The notes under the pieces are model-generated. The model had not been told where the DNA came from, ran no database searches, and was given only the letters and a program-made list of their open reading frames with translations. A program made the translations under genes and the position numbers. 50,048 nt of DNA from Polyangiaceae bacterium (GTDB lineage Bacteria > Myxococcota_A > Polyangia > Polyangiales > Polyangiaceae), in assembly GCA_029266615.1 (NCBI GenBank), contig JAQSWN010000020.1, positions 1 to 50,048 on the forward strand, read 5' to 3'. Positions 33,991 through 41,619 of the stretch are shown here, piece by piece. How positions within the stretch are numbered: the stretch's first letter is position 1; every line of letters begins with the position of its first letter.

Positions 33991-34569
33991 CTATCGCACG
34001 ATGCGCGCGAGTCTCAGCAAACCGGAGTCGAAGCGGAGCCCGGCCGCGTTGGCCTGCTTCAGGTTCAGTACGATGCGCGACTTGTCGCCCTCGAGCTCCA
34101 CGCCGAGGGTGCAGCCTAGCGCGACATCCGCACCGTCCGCGCACACCAAAATGCGTTTTACGCCACCGGACTCTCCCGGTATACCGCCGGCCAAGCTTTC
34201 CAGGCCATTCGAGAGATACACAATCTCTGCGCGAGCGTTGGACAGCTCTTCGTTGGTGCGGTTGTTGCTTTCGTGGGTGATCGTGATGACGCGCGCTTTG
34301 CGCGTCCCGATGCGCGTCTCCCGCAGCAACTTGACGAAAGTCTCCGCCATGGCTCGACCATCGTCCGCCGCCGACCCGGACTTACCTACGACCACCGCCA
34401 GGACCGCATCCCCGCTACGCTCGTTGAAGTTGCGCTCGTAGCCCGCGGAGCGGACGATGATGGCGGAACGAAGCGCGCTCGGAACGAGCGATCCAGCCAG
34501 GGCGGTAGCGCCGAGGAGGAAGAAGCCGGCAAATGCCCGGGCGAAAAGGCGGAGCTTATTCACGCGCAT
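33991..34569 (-). CDS. YfiR/DUF4154-family periplasmic protein
   Basis: 192 residues. Basic residues and a hydrophobic run (LRLFARAFAGFFLLGATALA) form an export signal. The C-terminal two thirds follow the YfiR/DUF4154 pattern: AEIVYLSNGLESLAGGIPGE, ILVCADGADVALGCTLGVEL and the closing RIVLNLKQANAAGLRFDSGL with LLRLARIV. YfiR of Pseudomonas is a periplasmic repressor of the diguanylate cyclase YfiN; this family also precedes sensor kinases and TonB receptors. Here it lies six bases before a membrane chemoreceptor gene in a chemosensory operon, so a periplasmic input role for the MCP is a reasonable inference. The cysteine count is low (ILVC and LGC). Confidence 0.82.
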   Translation of the reverse strand: MRVNKLRLFARAFAGFFLLGATALAGSLVPSALRSAIIVRSAGYERNFNERSGDAVLAVVVGKSGSAADDGRAMAETFVKLLRETRIGTRKARVITITHESNNRTNEELSNARAEIVYLSNGLESLAGGIPGESGGVKRILVCADGADVALGCTLGVELEGDKSRIVLNLKQANAAGLRFDSGLLRLARIVR

Positions 34570-34632
34570 CCGTGAGACGAGGGGTTTCGGGGGCCAAGGA
34601 AGAGAGACGTGCCTAGGTTACGTCGAATTCAG

Positions 34633-34998
34633 TCAGTTTGCCCCCACGCGTTCCTTCGAAAAGCGCAGTGGCTCCACCAACCACACCAGCTCCTCGCCAA
34701 GCGCCGCCAAGCCCACCACGTGGGGCAAGGTGAGAAGGTCCTGCAACACGGGCGAGACCTTCTGAATCTGATTGGCAGTTATTGAAACGGCCTGCACGCG
34801 AGATCCCCACAGCCAACGGGGTCCGTCCGCCGTTTCCAACCGGAGCGAGCGCTCCCCCAAGACCTGCGCTCCGGGCGGCTCGCCCTCCCAAAAGTCTACC
34901 GCGTCCTCGTAGGCCTGCGCCTGCTCGGCCGTGAGCACCCGTTCCGCAGGGACGCAGCAGCGGACCCCGCGATGCGTGAGGCACAGGACTTTAGACAT
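34633..34998 (-). CDS. degenerate small CheW-like protein
   Basis: 121 residues from the ATG at 34998, immediately after GAGGTGGTG (two in-frame GTGs at 35004 and 35001 are also possible). The first 20 residues (SKVLCLTHRGVRCCVPAERV) follow the CheW strand pattern of a short beta strand, turn and V-P-x-x-x-V. The second half (WLWGSRVQAVSITANQIQKV, HVVGLAALGEELVWLVEPLR) matches the CheW C-terminal subdomain. The central GLIxLRGxxxPVxDL region that binds CheA/MCP is missing or replaced by DFWEGEPPGAQ. It may be an array-assembly variant or a decayed coupling protein. It starts within the last bases of the receiver gene (34991 stop). Family assignment is by pattern only. Confidence 0.62.
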   Translation of the reverse strand: MSKVLCLTHRGVRCCVPAERVLTAEQAQAYEDAVDFWEGEPPGAQVLGERSLRLETADGPRWLWGSRVQAVSITANQIQKVSPVLQDLLTLPHVVGLAALGEELVWLVEPLRFSKERVGAN

Positions 34999-35422
34999 CA
35001 CCACCTCGGGAAGGGCGCTGCGAGGGGCGCTGCGACTCGCCCCGAGCCATCGCCCGCCGCACCGCGTCCGGCAACCCGGAAAGCGCGCTTTTGGAGACGG
35101 CTTCGTCCGCGCGCGCTTCGATGGCGAGGCGAGTCAGCTCGTCGTTCTTCTCGCCCGAAACGAGCACCACGCCGATGCCAGCCATGCGCGGGTTACCACG
35201 AAAGAGCGCGGCCAGGCGATCGCCCCGGAGGCTCGGCATCTCGATGTCGATCACGACCGCGCTCACGTTACCGTTGAGAATGACGCGGGTCGCGCCGATC
35301 GGTGAAGCGAGACCGATGACCTCCAGACCCGCGGCCTGCAGCACGCGCATCATTTCTGCGCGCGAAATGTCACTGTCGTCGATCACGAGCACGGCGCCCT
35401 TGCCGTCCTGCCGCTGGGTCAC
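34991..35422 (-). CDS. single-domain response regulator (receiver 2)
   Basis: 143 residues from a GTG at 35422 that overlaps the upstream TGA stop (GTGA). A longer open frame to 35722 lies over the CheW gene and is rejected. Receiver features: LVIDDSDISRAEMMRVL with the acidic pair Asp15/Asp16, VVIDIEMPSLRGDRLAALFR with phosphoacceptor Asp59, VVLVSG with the switch Ser, and AVSKSA with the Lys. The C-terminus is a short Arg/Gln/Ser-rich tail. It is a close paralogue of the receiver encoded at 35900 (long stretches identical, e.g. GLASPIGATR and RGDRLAALFRGNPR). A CheY-like output or phosphate sink for the CheA of this operon. Confidence 0.88.
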   Translation of the reverse strand: MTQRQDGKGAVLVIDDSDISRAEMMRVLQAAGLEVIGLASPIGATRVILNGNVSAVVIDIEMPSLRGDRLAALFRGNPRMAGIGVVLVSGEKNDELTRLAIEARADEAVSKSALSGLPDAVRRAMARGESQRPSQRPSRGGDV

Positions 35423-35907
35423 GAGGTTGCTCCGTAGTCGAACGGGTCGACGTAGGTGAAAGCGCCGAACGTCGAGTCGTGCACGGAGAGCTGCGAAGGC
35501 TCGCTGGCGAGTGAGAAGTTGCCGACCGTGCGCGCGCTGGTAGCGGGCAAACCCACGTGCCCGCGCGAGCTGCTGCACACCACGATGAGCTTGCCTTCGG
35601 GGAGGTTGGGACCCGGCGTCACGCCCGCAGGGTGAGCCATGACGACCACGATGCGACCACGATCTTGAATGACCCCGTGCACCCGGGCGTCGGTCCCGGG
35701 GATGCGCGAGGGAGCTTTCCACGGCACCACGGACTCTACTCTCCGTGCTTCGACCGCGAAGCGGTCTCGACCGTACTCGAATACGAGCAGATCCCGGGGG
35801 ATCCCGAGGCTTGCCCGCTCCGCTTGGGAGTGGTGGGCCTCCGCGTCGACGAAGACGTCCAAGCTCGGCTCCCCACCGTCGCCCTTCACCGCTTGCGGAT
35901 CAACCAT
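35419..35907 (-). CDS. cheW: CheW-like coupling protein
   Basis: 162 residues. Residues about 38-125 follow the CheW fold: DLLVFEYGRDRFAVEARRVE, the proline-containing loop VPWKAPSRIPGTDARVHGVI, QDRGRIVVVMAHPAG (the conserved RG followed by hydrophobic strand, equivalent to LRGxIxPV), and LIVVCSSSRGHVGLPATSAR. An N-terminal extension of about 35 acidic residues and a C-terminal tail (TYVDPFDYGATS) are unlike the minimal CheW. It should link the MCP to CheA. It overlaps the upstream receiver gene by eight bases and the downstream one by four. Confidence 0.82.
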   Translation of the reverse strand: MVDPQAVKGDGGEPSLDVFVDAEAHHSQAERASLGIPRDLLVFEYGRDRFAVEARRVESVVPWKAPSRIPGTDARVHGVIQDRGRIVVVMAHPAGVTPGPNLPEGKLIVVCSSSRGHVGLPATSARTVGNFSLASEPSQLSVHDSTFGAFTYVDPFDYGATS

Positions 35908-36313
35908 AGGTGATTCCCGGCACCGAGTCGCGCCGGCGCATGGCCTTACGCACCGCCGGAACCAGCTCGTGCAAGCTGGCCTTCGAAACCACGGCGTTAG
36001 CGCCCGACTCGACCGAGAGGCTCAGCAACTCCGCGGCGCTGGCGCCCGAGACGAGAACCACTCCCAGATCCCGCAGCCGTGGGTTTCCGCGGAACAGCGC
36101 GGCCAGGCGGTCCCCCCGCATGCCCGGCATCATGATGTCGATGACGACGACACGCACCCCGTTCTCCAAGATGGCGCGCGTCGCGCCGATGGGCGAAGCG
36201 AGGCCCATCACCCGAAAGCCGGCTTGCTCGAGCACTCGAATCATCTCTGCGCGCGCGACGTCGCTGTCGTCGATGACGAGGACCACTTCGGTGCTCTGCG
36301 CCGACTCAGCCAA
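35900..36313 (-). CDS. single-domain response regulator (receiver 1), first gene of the chemosensory operon
   Basis: 137 residues from the ATG at 36313. Receiver with LVIDDSDVARAEMIRVLEQA (acidic Asp15/Asp16), phosphoacceptor Asp59 in VVVIDIMMPGMRGDRLAALF, the Ser of VVLVSG and the Lys of VVSKAS. No output domain; it ends MRRRDSVPGITYG. The nearly identical numbering and long identities with the receiver at 34991 show a tandem-type duplication with the cheW gene between. It heads the operon, so the promoter should lie upstream in the 1-kb gap shared with the divergent TonB receptor. Confidence 0.9.
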   Translation of the reverse strand: MAESAQSTEVVLVIDDSDVARAEMIRVLEQAGFRVMGLASPIGATRAILENGVRVVVIDIMMPGMRGDRLAALFRGNPRLRDLGVVLVSGASAAELLSLSVESGANAVVSKASLHELVPAVRKAMRRRDSVPGITYG

Positions 36314-36716
36314 CGCGGCACGCTCTACTGAACGGATCGAATGACATCGAACCGGATGAGATTAAACGTGCGGCGGCAAGTAGCACAAGGATGATCGCGC
36401 GCCGCCGCGCGGATGCACGCCCGCCGAGGCACGACATGGACGCGCGCGCATGCAAGAGCCGCAGAGACGCGCCGCGCGACTCCGTCACCCGCCGTGCATA
36501 CACTCGGTTCTCTCATCAGCGGGAGGTGAGGAGACGCGGCGGCGCGAAATGGTGGTCTCGGATCAATAGCTTCTGAATTCCAACGAGACGAGAGTTTCCG
36601 TCATGCGTCCTGGCGCTCATCGCCCTCTCACGCCCGCCAAGTTATCGATTCCCGCTCGCGACGCCGACTCGCGACGCCTGGCTACCACTAACGCCTTCTG
36701 CGGTCACACGACTCGC

Positions 36717-36732
36717 CAACACGATAGTGTTG
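36717..36732. promoter_or_regulatory. candidate operator dyad CAACAC-GATA-GTGTTG
   Basis: A perfect six-pair inverted repeat with a four-base spacer, in the AT-richer part of the divergent gap. Its size suits a dimeric helix-turn-helix regulator binding site, but there is no second copy in the window, so it is listed as a candidate only. Confidence 0.3.
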
Positions 36733-37030
36733 AATGGCGTCCGGCAATGACGGCCTATTGTACGAAATTACGATATTTCACCGCTTTCTAGAACAGGTGC
36801 TTTATCAAGGGACGCTCAGCCGACGCTCGCGCGCGCGTGACCGGACCCCCTCGCCGAGGATCATCAAAGTCGCAGAAAGCTCACGAACAGCGCGCTAGTT
36901 ATTGTTTCAACGAGCCCGGGCCGAACGGGACCTTGCAAGGCCCTACGCAAGATCAGTACCAATCGAGCAAAGAGCGAGAAATCTAGCGTTCGCGCAGATG
37001 TTAGAAGCCGCGAGCAGCACGAAACCGCGA

Positions 37031-37163
37031 GCGAGCGGCACGAGCCGCGAGTGGCGCGAAACCGAGACCACGACCGAGACCGGCACAGGACCGTCGAGCG
37101 GCACAAACCCGAACCGCGAGCGGCACGAGCCGCGAGCGGCACGAAACCGAGACCACGACCGAG
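37031..37163. repeat. 48-bp imperfect direct repeat, two copies, 85-bp period
   Basis: Copy 1 occupies 37031-37078 and copy 2 37116-37163. Each begins GCGAGCGGCACGAGCCGCGA and ends ACCGAGACCACGACCGAG; only two of 48 bases differ (T/C and G/A in the middle). The spacer (37079-37115) contains a partial third copy of the GAGCGGCACAAACC motif. Shorter GAGCCGCGAG and CGAAACCG units recur, so the stretch probably grew by slippage or unequal exchange. It lies just upstream of the TonB-receptor gene. Confidence 0.8.
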
Positions 37164-37313
37164 CGGCGCCACGCTCGCACTTGCGCTCCGTAATCGACAG
37201 CGCGTGGTCTCATTTAAATTCACACCGAGGGGTTGCCTGCTCTATCTATCGGGATCGTTCTGGCGGGCGACCTGGTGATGGGCACGCCGCGCACTACTTG
37301 CTTCGAATCACCC

Positions 37314-39743
37314 ATGCACGCTCTTCAGTCGCCTTTCGTTTGCTCCTTGGTCGCGTGGAACACCCGCGGTTCTCGCGTCGCGCTCGCGCTCGCAATCGGA
37401 GCCTTCGCCGGCTTCGGCCTGTGCTCGGAGGCGCGCGCGCAAGCGCCAGTGACGCCGCCTTCGGAACCTGCCCCCCCTTCGGCAGCCGAAGCCCCGCCCG
37501 AGCCTGACGCTCCGGCCGCGCCGCCGCCTGCGGCGCCGCCCGGCACCGAGGCGAGTCGAGCGGCTCCAACGGACAGCTCCCCCACCCCGCCTCCGCCGAC
37601 CGAGCCTGCAGGCATCGCAAGCGAAGTCGGCACGGACTTGGGCAACGCGCCGAGCGCCGACCCGAAAGACTTGGCGAAGCTTTCGCTCGAAGATCTTTTG
37701 TCGATCCCGGTCGTTACCGCCAGCGGCGGCGCCAGCGAAGAACGGTCGCGCGCGGCGGCTAACGTGACCGTCATCAGCCGCAAAGAGATCCGGCAGAACG
37801 GCTACCGCTCGGTCGCAGACGCGCTGGAGAACGTCCCCGGCCTCTACCTTTCCGACGACGGCTCGGTGAAGTCCATCGGAGTTCGTGGCGTCACGCCGGG
37901 GCTTCGCGGCGGAACCCGCCTGGTCAAGATCATGATCAACGGGACGCCGGTCAATTTTCGGCCTGACCTTCGCGCTTTCATCGGCCCGGAGTACATTCCG
38001 ATCGAGGCCGTCGAGCAAATCGAAGTCGTCAAGGGGCCGCTGTCCGCGCTCTACGGCGCGAACGCGTTCATCGCGACCATCAACGTGATCACGCGCAAGC
38101 CCGAAGAGGGCACCTCGGTCGACGCGGGCGGCGGGCTCGCGGTCGGGCGCGGCGACCCCGGCTATGGCGGCTCGGCGGTGGCGATGTACGCGAGCAAGCG
38201 CGCGCGCCTGCTACTTGCGGCTGCGTCGGGACGCGTGGATCGCTCGGGTCTTCGCATCCAGAAGACGTTCGACCAGCAGGACGGCGCCAACCCTCGCTAC
38301 GCCCCGTTCTTCGCCGACAAGAGTCGTGACGATACGTCCAACCCCGTCTCGGCGTTCGTGCAGCTCGCGGTGCCGACGGAGAAGTACGGCGAGATCAGCG
38401 TGGACGCAGGCCTTCAGGAGCTGGACGCGGCCGCGGAATTCCAGCTGAACTCCGTGCTCACGCACCGCAGCCGGGAGTCGCTTCGCAACTACTTTGCGAC
38501 CATCCGCCACGAAGCCAACTGGACCGAGCGCTGGTCGACACGCTTGACCCTCGGTGGAAGCACCGGCAGCACGGGCCCGAAGGACCGCTTCTACCTCACG
38601 CGCAACCTGGCTCGCACGTTCACGCGAAACTTCGGGTACCGCGCGTTCGACGCCGGCTTCTCGACCGCGTACGCCGTCGGGACGCGCTTCAACGCCCGAC
38701 TGGGCGTGGACTTCGAGGCCGATCGCGAGGACATCCTGTTCTACTCCGCCATATTGAACATGGACGAGGGCATGCGCCCGGCGGGTGCCTCGATCGACTT
38801 CGTCTCCAGCGACACGCCACGTAAACGCACCCTGACGGACGTCGGCGCGTACCTCCAGGTCTCCGGCGCGCCCATCGAGTCGATGCCTCAGCTCACGTTC
38901 TTGGCCAACGGCCGCGTGGACAAAGCGTCGTACGACGCGTTCGCCCCGCCGCCGCAGATCAGCGCGCGCGGTGGCGTGATCTACGAGTGGTCCCCCGCCT
39001 TGATCACCAAGGCGATCGTGGGCCGGGCCTTTCAGTCGCCGACGGGCGTGCTGATGTTCGCGGAGCCGGGCTTCGGGGTCGAGCGCAACGTGATCGGCAA
39101 TCTGACCAGCGGCTCCAGCGTGCCCCAGCTCACTCCTCAGACGCTGACGAGCGGAGAGCTCACGGTGTATGCGGTGCTTTGGGACTACGCGGTGCTGGAA
39201 GTATCTGGCTACGCTCAGCGTATCAACGACAAGATCGACTTCGTCTCCGCCGGTACGGACTACGTCGCGCGCAACCTCGGTCAAGAAACCTACGTGGGCG
39301 TGGAGGGTACCGTGCGCGGCAGCTTCGGCCCCTTGCGTCCGTTCGCAGGCGCCTCGTACATCAAAGCGACCGAGGGGCCGCAAAAGGACGCGGAAGCGCT
39401 CGCCGGCTTCCCTTCGTACAACGGCATCGTGGGCGCGGATTTCGAGGTGCCGAAGCTGCCCTTGTTCCTCAACGCCCGGCTGCGCTTCGTGGGCGCGCGC
39501 GGGGCCTCTCAGTTCAACATCATCTTGAACGGGCGAGAGAGTTACACGCTGGCCGCCTACCATACGCTCGACGCGACCATCACCACCGCCGGGCTCCCTT
39601 TGCTCGGCGAGGGCGCGCTGACCTACTTCAGCGCCTCCGCTCGCAACTTGCTGGACAAGCGCTACTCGGAGCCCGGCTTTGGCGGCTTCGACATCCCTGC
39701 TCAGCGCGCCTCTGCGTTCTTCGAAGCACGCCAGACCTTCTGA
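37314..39743 (+). CDS. TonB-dependent outer-membrane receptor
   Basis: 809 residues from the ATG at 37314; ATGs or TTGs at 37278 and 37233 would extend it and no start has a convincing Shine-Dalgarno. Signal peptide (VALALAIGAFAGFGL then ARAQA), followed by an unusual Pro/Ala-rich stretch of about 60 residues. A TonB-box-like LEDLLSIPVVTASG leads into the plug domain: ERSRAAANVTVISRKEIRQN, SVADALENVPGLYLSDDGS, SIGVRGVTPGLRGGTRLVKI, and AVEQIEVVKGPLSALYGANA, which is the standard receptor plug signature. A 22-strand-type barrel follows, ending ASAFFEARQTF with the terminal Phe needed for Bam assembly. It should import an unknown ligand with TonB energy. It is followed by two solute-binding lipoproteins. 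Confidence 0.92.
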   Translation: MHALQSPFVCSLVAWNTRGSRVALALAIGAFAGFGLCSEARAQAPVTPPSEPAPPSAAEAPPEPDAPAAPPPAAPPGTEASRAAPTDSSPTPPPPTEPAGIASEVGTDLGNAPSADPKDLAKLSLEDLLSIPVVTASGGASEERSRAAANVTVISRKEIRQNGYRSVADALENVPGLYLSDDGSVKSIGVRGVTPGLRGGTRLVKIMINGTPVNFRPDLRAFIGPEYIPIEAVEQIEVVKGPLSALYGANAFIATINVITRKPEEGTSVDAGGGLAVGRGDPGYGGSAVAMYASKRARLLLAAASGRVDRSGLRIQKTFDQQDGANPRYAPFFADKSRDDTSNPVSAFVQLAVPTEKYGEISVDAGLQELDAAAEFQLNSVLTHRSRESLRNYFATIRHEANWTERWSTRLTLGGSTGSTGPKDRFYLTRNLARTFTRNFGYRAFDAGFSTAYAVGTRFNARLGVDFEADREDILFYSAILNMDEGMRPAGASIDFVSSDTPRKRTLTDVGAYLQVSGAPIESMPQLTFLANGRVDKASYDAFAPPPQISARGGVIYEWSPALITKAIVGRAFQSPTGVLMFAEPGFGVERNVIGNLTSGSSVPQLTPQTLTSGELTVYAVLWDYAVLEVSGYAQRINDKIDFVSAGTDYVARNLGQETYVGVEGTVRGSFGPLRPFAGASYIKATEGPQKDAEALAGFPSYNGIVGADFEVPKLPLFLNARLRFVGARGASQFNIILNGRESYTLAAYHTLDATITTAGLPLLGEGALTYFSASARNLLDKRYSEPGFGGFDIPAQRASAFFEARQTF

Positions 39744-39761
39744 GCGGCGCGGTTCGGCTTT

Positions 39762-39777
39762 GGCGCTTCCTAGCGCC
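39762..39777 (+). terminator. small hairpin after the TonB-receptor gene (possible attenuator)
   Basis: GGCGCT-TCCT-AGCGCC is a perfect six-pair stem 18 bases after the receptor stop and 27 before the next start. It has no T-run, so it more likely stabilises or attenuates the message than ends it. Confidence 0.35.
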
Positions 39778-39804
39778 CGGTTCTCTCACGGAAAGGCACA
39801 GAGC

Positions 39805-41199
39805 ATGATTGGCACGCGTACTTCATTCGTCCTCGGTATCTTATGCGCGGCGCTGAGCGTCGGTTGCGGCTCGGACGACGACGACGGCGACGACGCGAAC
39901 GCGCCGAACGCGATTCACATCGGCGCGCTGACGGACGAAACGGGTCCCAGCGCTAGTCCGCTCTACCGCAACGCGGTCGCGCTCGCCTCGAAACAGATGA
40001 ACCAGGCCCTGTCGAACGCGGGGAGCAAGGTGCGCTTCGCGATCAGCTTCGCCGACTCGCAGAGCAACGGGCCCGTCTCGCAAGCGAGCGCCGTGGACCT
40101 GATCAACGAAGATAGGGTCGTCGGTCTCGTCACCGACATCAGCGGGGACACCGTGAGCGTGAATACGCTCAATTACCTAGACGAGCCGCTCGCGGACTAT
40201 AAGGTGCCGATCGCGTGCTACCTCTGCTCCTCGGCCTTCATCAACAACCCCGAAGCCAAGGACGATAAGGATGCCGCGCGTCAGGCCGCCCTCCGCGACC
40301 AGGACAACTGGTTGTTTCGCACCTTCTTCAACGCCAAGTACGAGGCGGCGGTGCAAACGCAAATCCTCCTCGCGACCGACGGCGGGGATCTGAACGGCGA
40401 CGGGATCGTCAAGGTCGGCGTGTACGCGATCGACGACGCGTACGGCCAATCCTCGGCCGCGGCCGTAGAGGCGGCCCTGACCGAGCTGGTCGGGGACAAG
40501 AGCGCGGTGGACGTCGTCTTCTACCCCCCCACCGCCGACCTCAACTCTTTCAATTTCGGCGAGGATTTCGAGACTCTCACGTCCGCGGAGGGCGGCGAGC
40601 CCGACGCCATCTTCCTGGCTTTGCTGTCCGGCTCCTCCTCGGGCGCCGTGAAGGCGTACCGCGAGGGCGACTACCAGCCGCCCTTGTTCGCGACCACCGC
40701 ATTTCGACGCAACGCGATCTTGAGCAGCTTGGGATCGCTCGCGGAGGGCGTCCAAGGCAACTCGCCTCCGCTCGTCTCGGACGACGCTTCTGGCAGCGCC
40801 TTCAAGGATGCCTTCGAAGAGAGCGGGGACGAAGCGGAGATGGGTTGCAGTGGCGCGTACGACTCGACGGTGGCGCTGATGCTGGCGTCGATCGCCGCAT
40901 CGGTAGACTTGTCGGATCCCAGCGCGGTCGAGGCAGACGCCGTGCGCGAAGCGATGGCGCTCATCAGCGACCCCGAGGGCGAGCCCATTAACGCCACCGT
41001 GGAGGACTTCACGCGCGCGTACGAGGTGCTCACCTCGGGCGGCACCATCCGCTACGACGGCGCTTCCGGCGCGACCAACTACGACGCCAACGGCGACGCC
41101 TCGCCCGTGCTGGTGCACTGGAAGGTGCAGCAGAAGAAGTTCATCGAGACCGAGGTGTACGACTGCTCGTCCGACGAGCTCTGCGCAGTCAAACCGTGA
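39805..41199 (+). CDS. Peripla_BP_6-type solute-binding lipoprotein (copy 1)
   Basis: 464 residues from the ATG at 39805 with GGAAAGG upstream. Signal with lipobox SVGC (Cys21), followed by an acidic GSDDDDGDD linker. The body follows leucine/amide-binding receptors of ABC systems: IHIGALTDETGPSASPLYRN, ALASKQMNQAL, SFADSQSNGPVSQASAVDLI and GLVTDISGDTVSVNTLNYLD. It has a CxxC pair in IACYLCSSAFINNP and a DLNGDGIVK calcium-loop-like insert. C-terminal HWKVQQKKFIETEVYDCSSD and DELCAVKP have two cysteines. Clearly paralogous to the gene at 41620. No permease or ATPase is nearby, so it probably presents a ligand to the TonB receptor or another sensor (inference). A strong terminator follows. Confidence 0.87.
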   Translation: MIGTRTSFVLGILCAALSVGCGSDDDDGDDANAPNAIHIGALTDETGPSASPLYRNAVALASKQMNQALSNAGSKVRFAISFADSQSNGPVSQASAVDLINEDRVVGLVTDISGDTVSVNTLNYLDEPLADYKVPIACYLCSSAFINNPEAKDDKDAARQAALRDQDNWLFRTFFNAKYEAAVQTQILLATDGGDLNGDGIVKVGVYAIDDAYGQSSAAAVEAALTELVGDKSAVDVVFYPPTADLNSFNFGEDFETLTSAEGGEPDAIFLALLSGSSSGAVKAYREGDYQPPLFATTAFRRNAILSSLGSLAEGVQGNSPPLVSDDASGSAFKDAFEESGDEAEMGCSGAYDSTVALMLASIAASVDLSDPSAVEADAVREAMALISDPEGEPINATVEDFTRAYEVLTSGGTIRYDGASGATNYDANGDASPVLVHWKVQQKKFIETEVYDCSSDELCAVKP

Positions 41200-41244
41200 A
41201 CGAATAGCCAGGTCGTCGCCAGCGGCCGACCAAGAGGCATGTGA

Positions 41245-41285
41245 AGAGGCGCCGTCCCACAGGGGCGGTCGCCTCTTTTCCTTTT
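41245..41285 (+). terminator. rho-independent terminator after solute-binding lipoprotein 1
   Basis: AGAGGCG-CCG-TCCC pairs with GGGG-CGG-T-CGCCTCT around an ACA loop, with one bulged T, and is followed by TTTTCCTTTT. It is the clearest intrinsic terminator in the window and ends the receptor/lipoprotein 1 transcript. Confidence 0.88.
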
Positions 41286-41338
41286 GTACAATCTCGACAA
41301 TCTGCGCGGTTGGTCACTCGCTTCATTAGAATAATACT

Positions 41339-41351
41339 TTGGTGTTACCAA
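41339..41351. promoter_or_regulatory. candidate operator TTGGT-GTT-ACCAA
   Basis: A perfect five-pair inverted repeat with a three-base spacer in the AT-rich gap ahead of the second solute-binding lipoprotein gene. Position and AT-rich surroundings suit a regulator site; there is no other evidence. Confidence 0.28.
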
Positions 41352-41619
41352 TAGACACGTAGCATTGCCCCCCCGCGCTCGGGCCCCTACGCCGCCCCCC
41401 GCTTCATGCAGCGATTTGGGGCATATTTGCAGCTTAGGCAGCTAGAGAAACTACCAAGCACTCAATATCTAGCTAGACGATCAAGTCCGTAAGTCAGTCG
41501 CTTACCAGGGCGGTTCCACTGCCACTTTCCTCGAGTAAGACAGCTGGAATTGTATTGACCGGAGGCGCGCTAATTTGAGACATCTAAGACGGTAGGGGCT
41601 CGAACGGAGAAACAACAAG

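Larger units (their letters stand above)
36314..37313. other. 1-kb gene-poor divergent region between chemosensory operon and TonB receptor
   Basis: The open frames here (for example at 36603-36791 and on the minus strand at 36864-37223) have no plausible Shine-Dalgarno or protein-like composition. The region is patchy: an AT-richer stretch near 36720-36800, a CAACAC-GATA-GTGTTG dyad, and a repeat-bearing GC-rich stretch near 37020-37165. It must hold the promoters of both flanking operons; no canonical -35/-10 pair stands out. A small RNA cannot be excluded. Confidence 0.6.
41200..41619. other. AT-richer intergenic region between the two solute-binding lipoprotein genes
   Basis: Holds the terminator at 41245-41285, an inverted repeat TTGGT-GTT-ACCAA (41339-41351), a TCTAGCTAGA palindrome (41468-41477) and a GGAG (about 41606) before the next ATG. 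The base composition is clearly lower in GC than the flanking genes. It probably carries a separate promoter for the second lipoprotein; no clean -35/-10 could be chosen. Confidence 0.55.

Noticed and set aside
37031..37163. Possible CRISPR array
   Set aside because: Only two long units with a repeat-like spacer and no cas gene; better explained as tandem expansion.
36864..37223. 119-codon minus-strand frame in the 1-kb gap
   Set aside because: It is made largely of Arg/Ser/Ala repeats that come from the direct repeat, with no start signal.
38211..39563. 450-codon minus-strand open frame
   Set aside because: Antisense shadow of the TonB receptor; no domain or signal, and the composition is an artefact of high GC at third positions.
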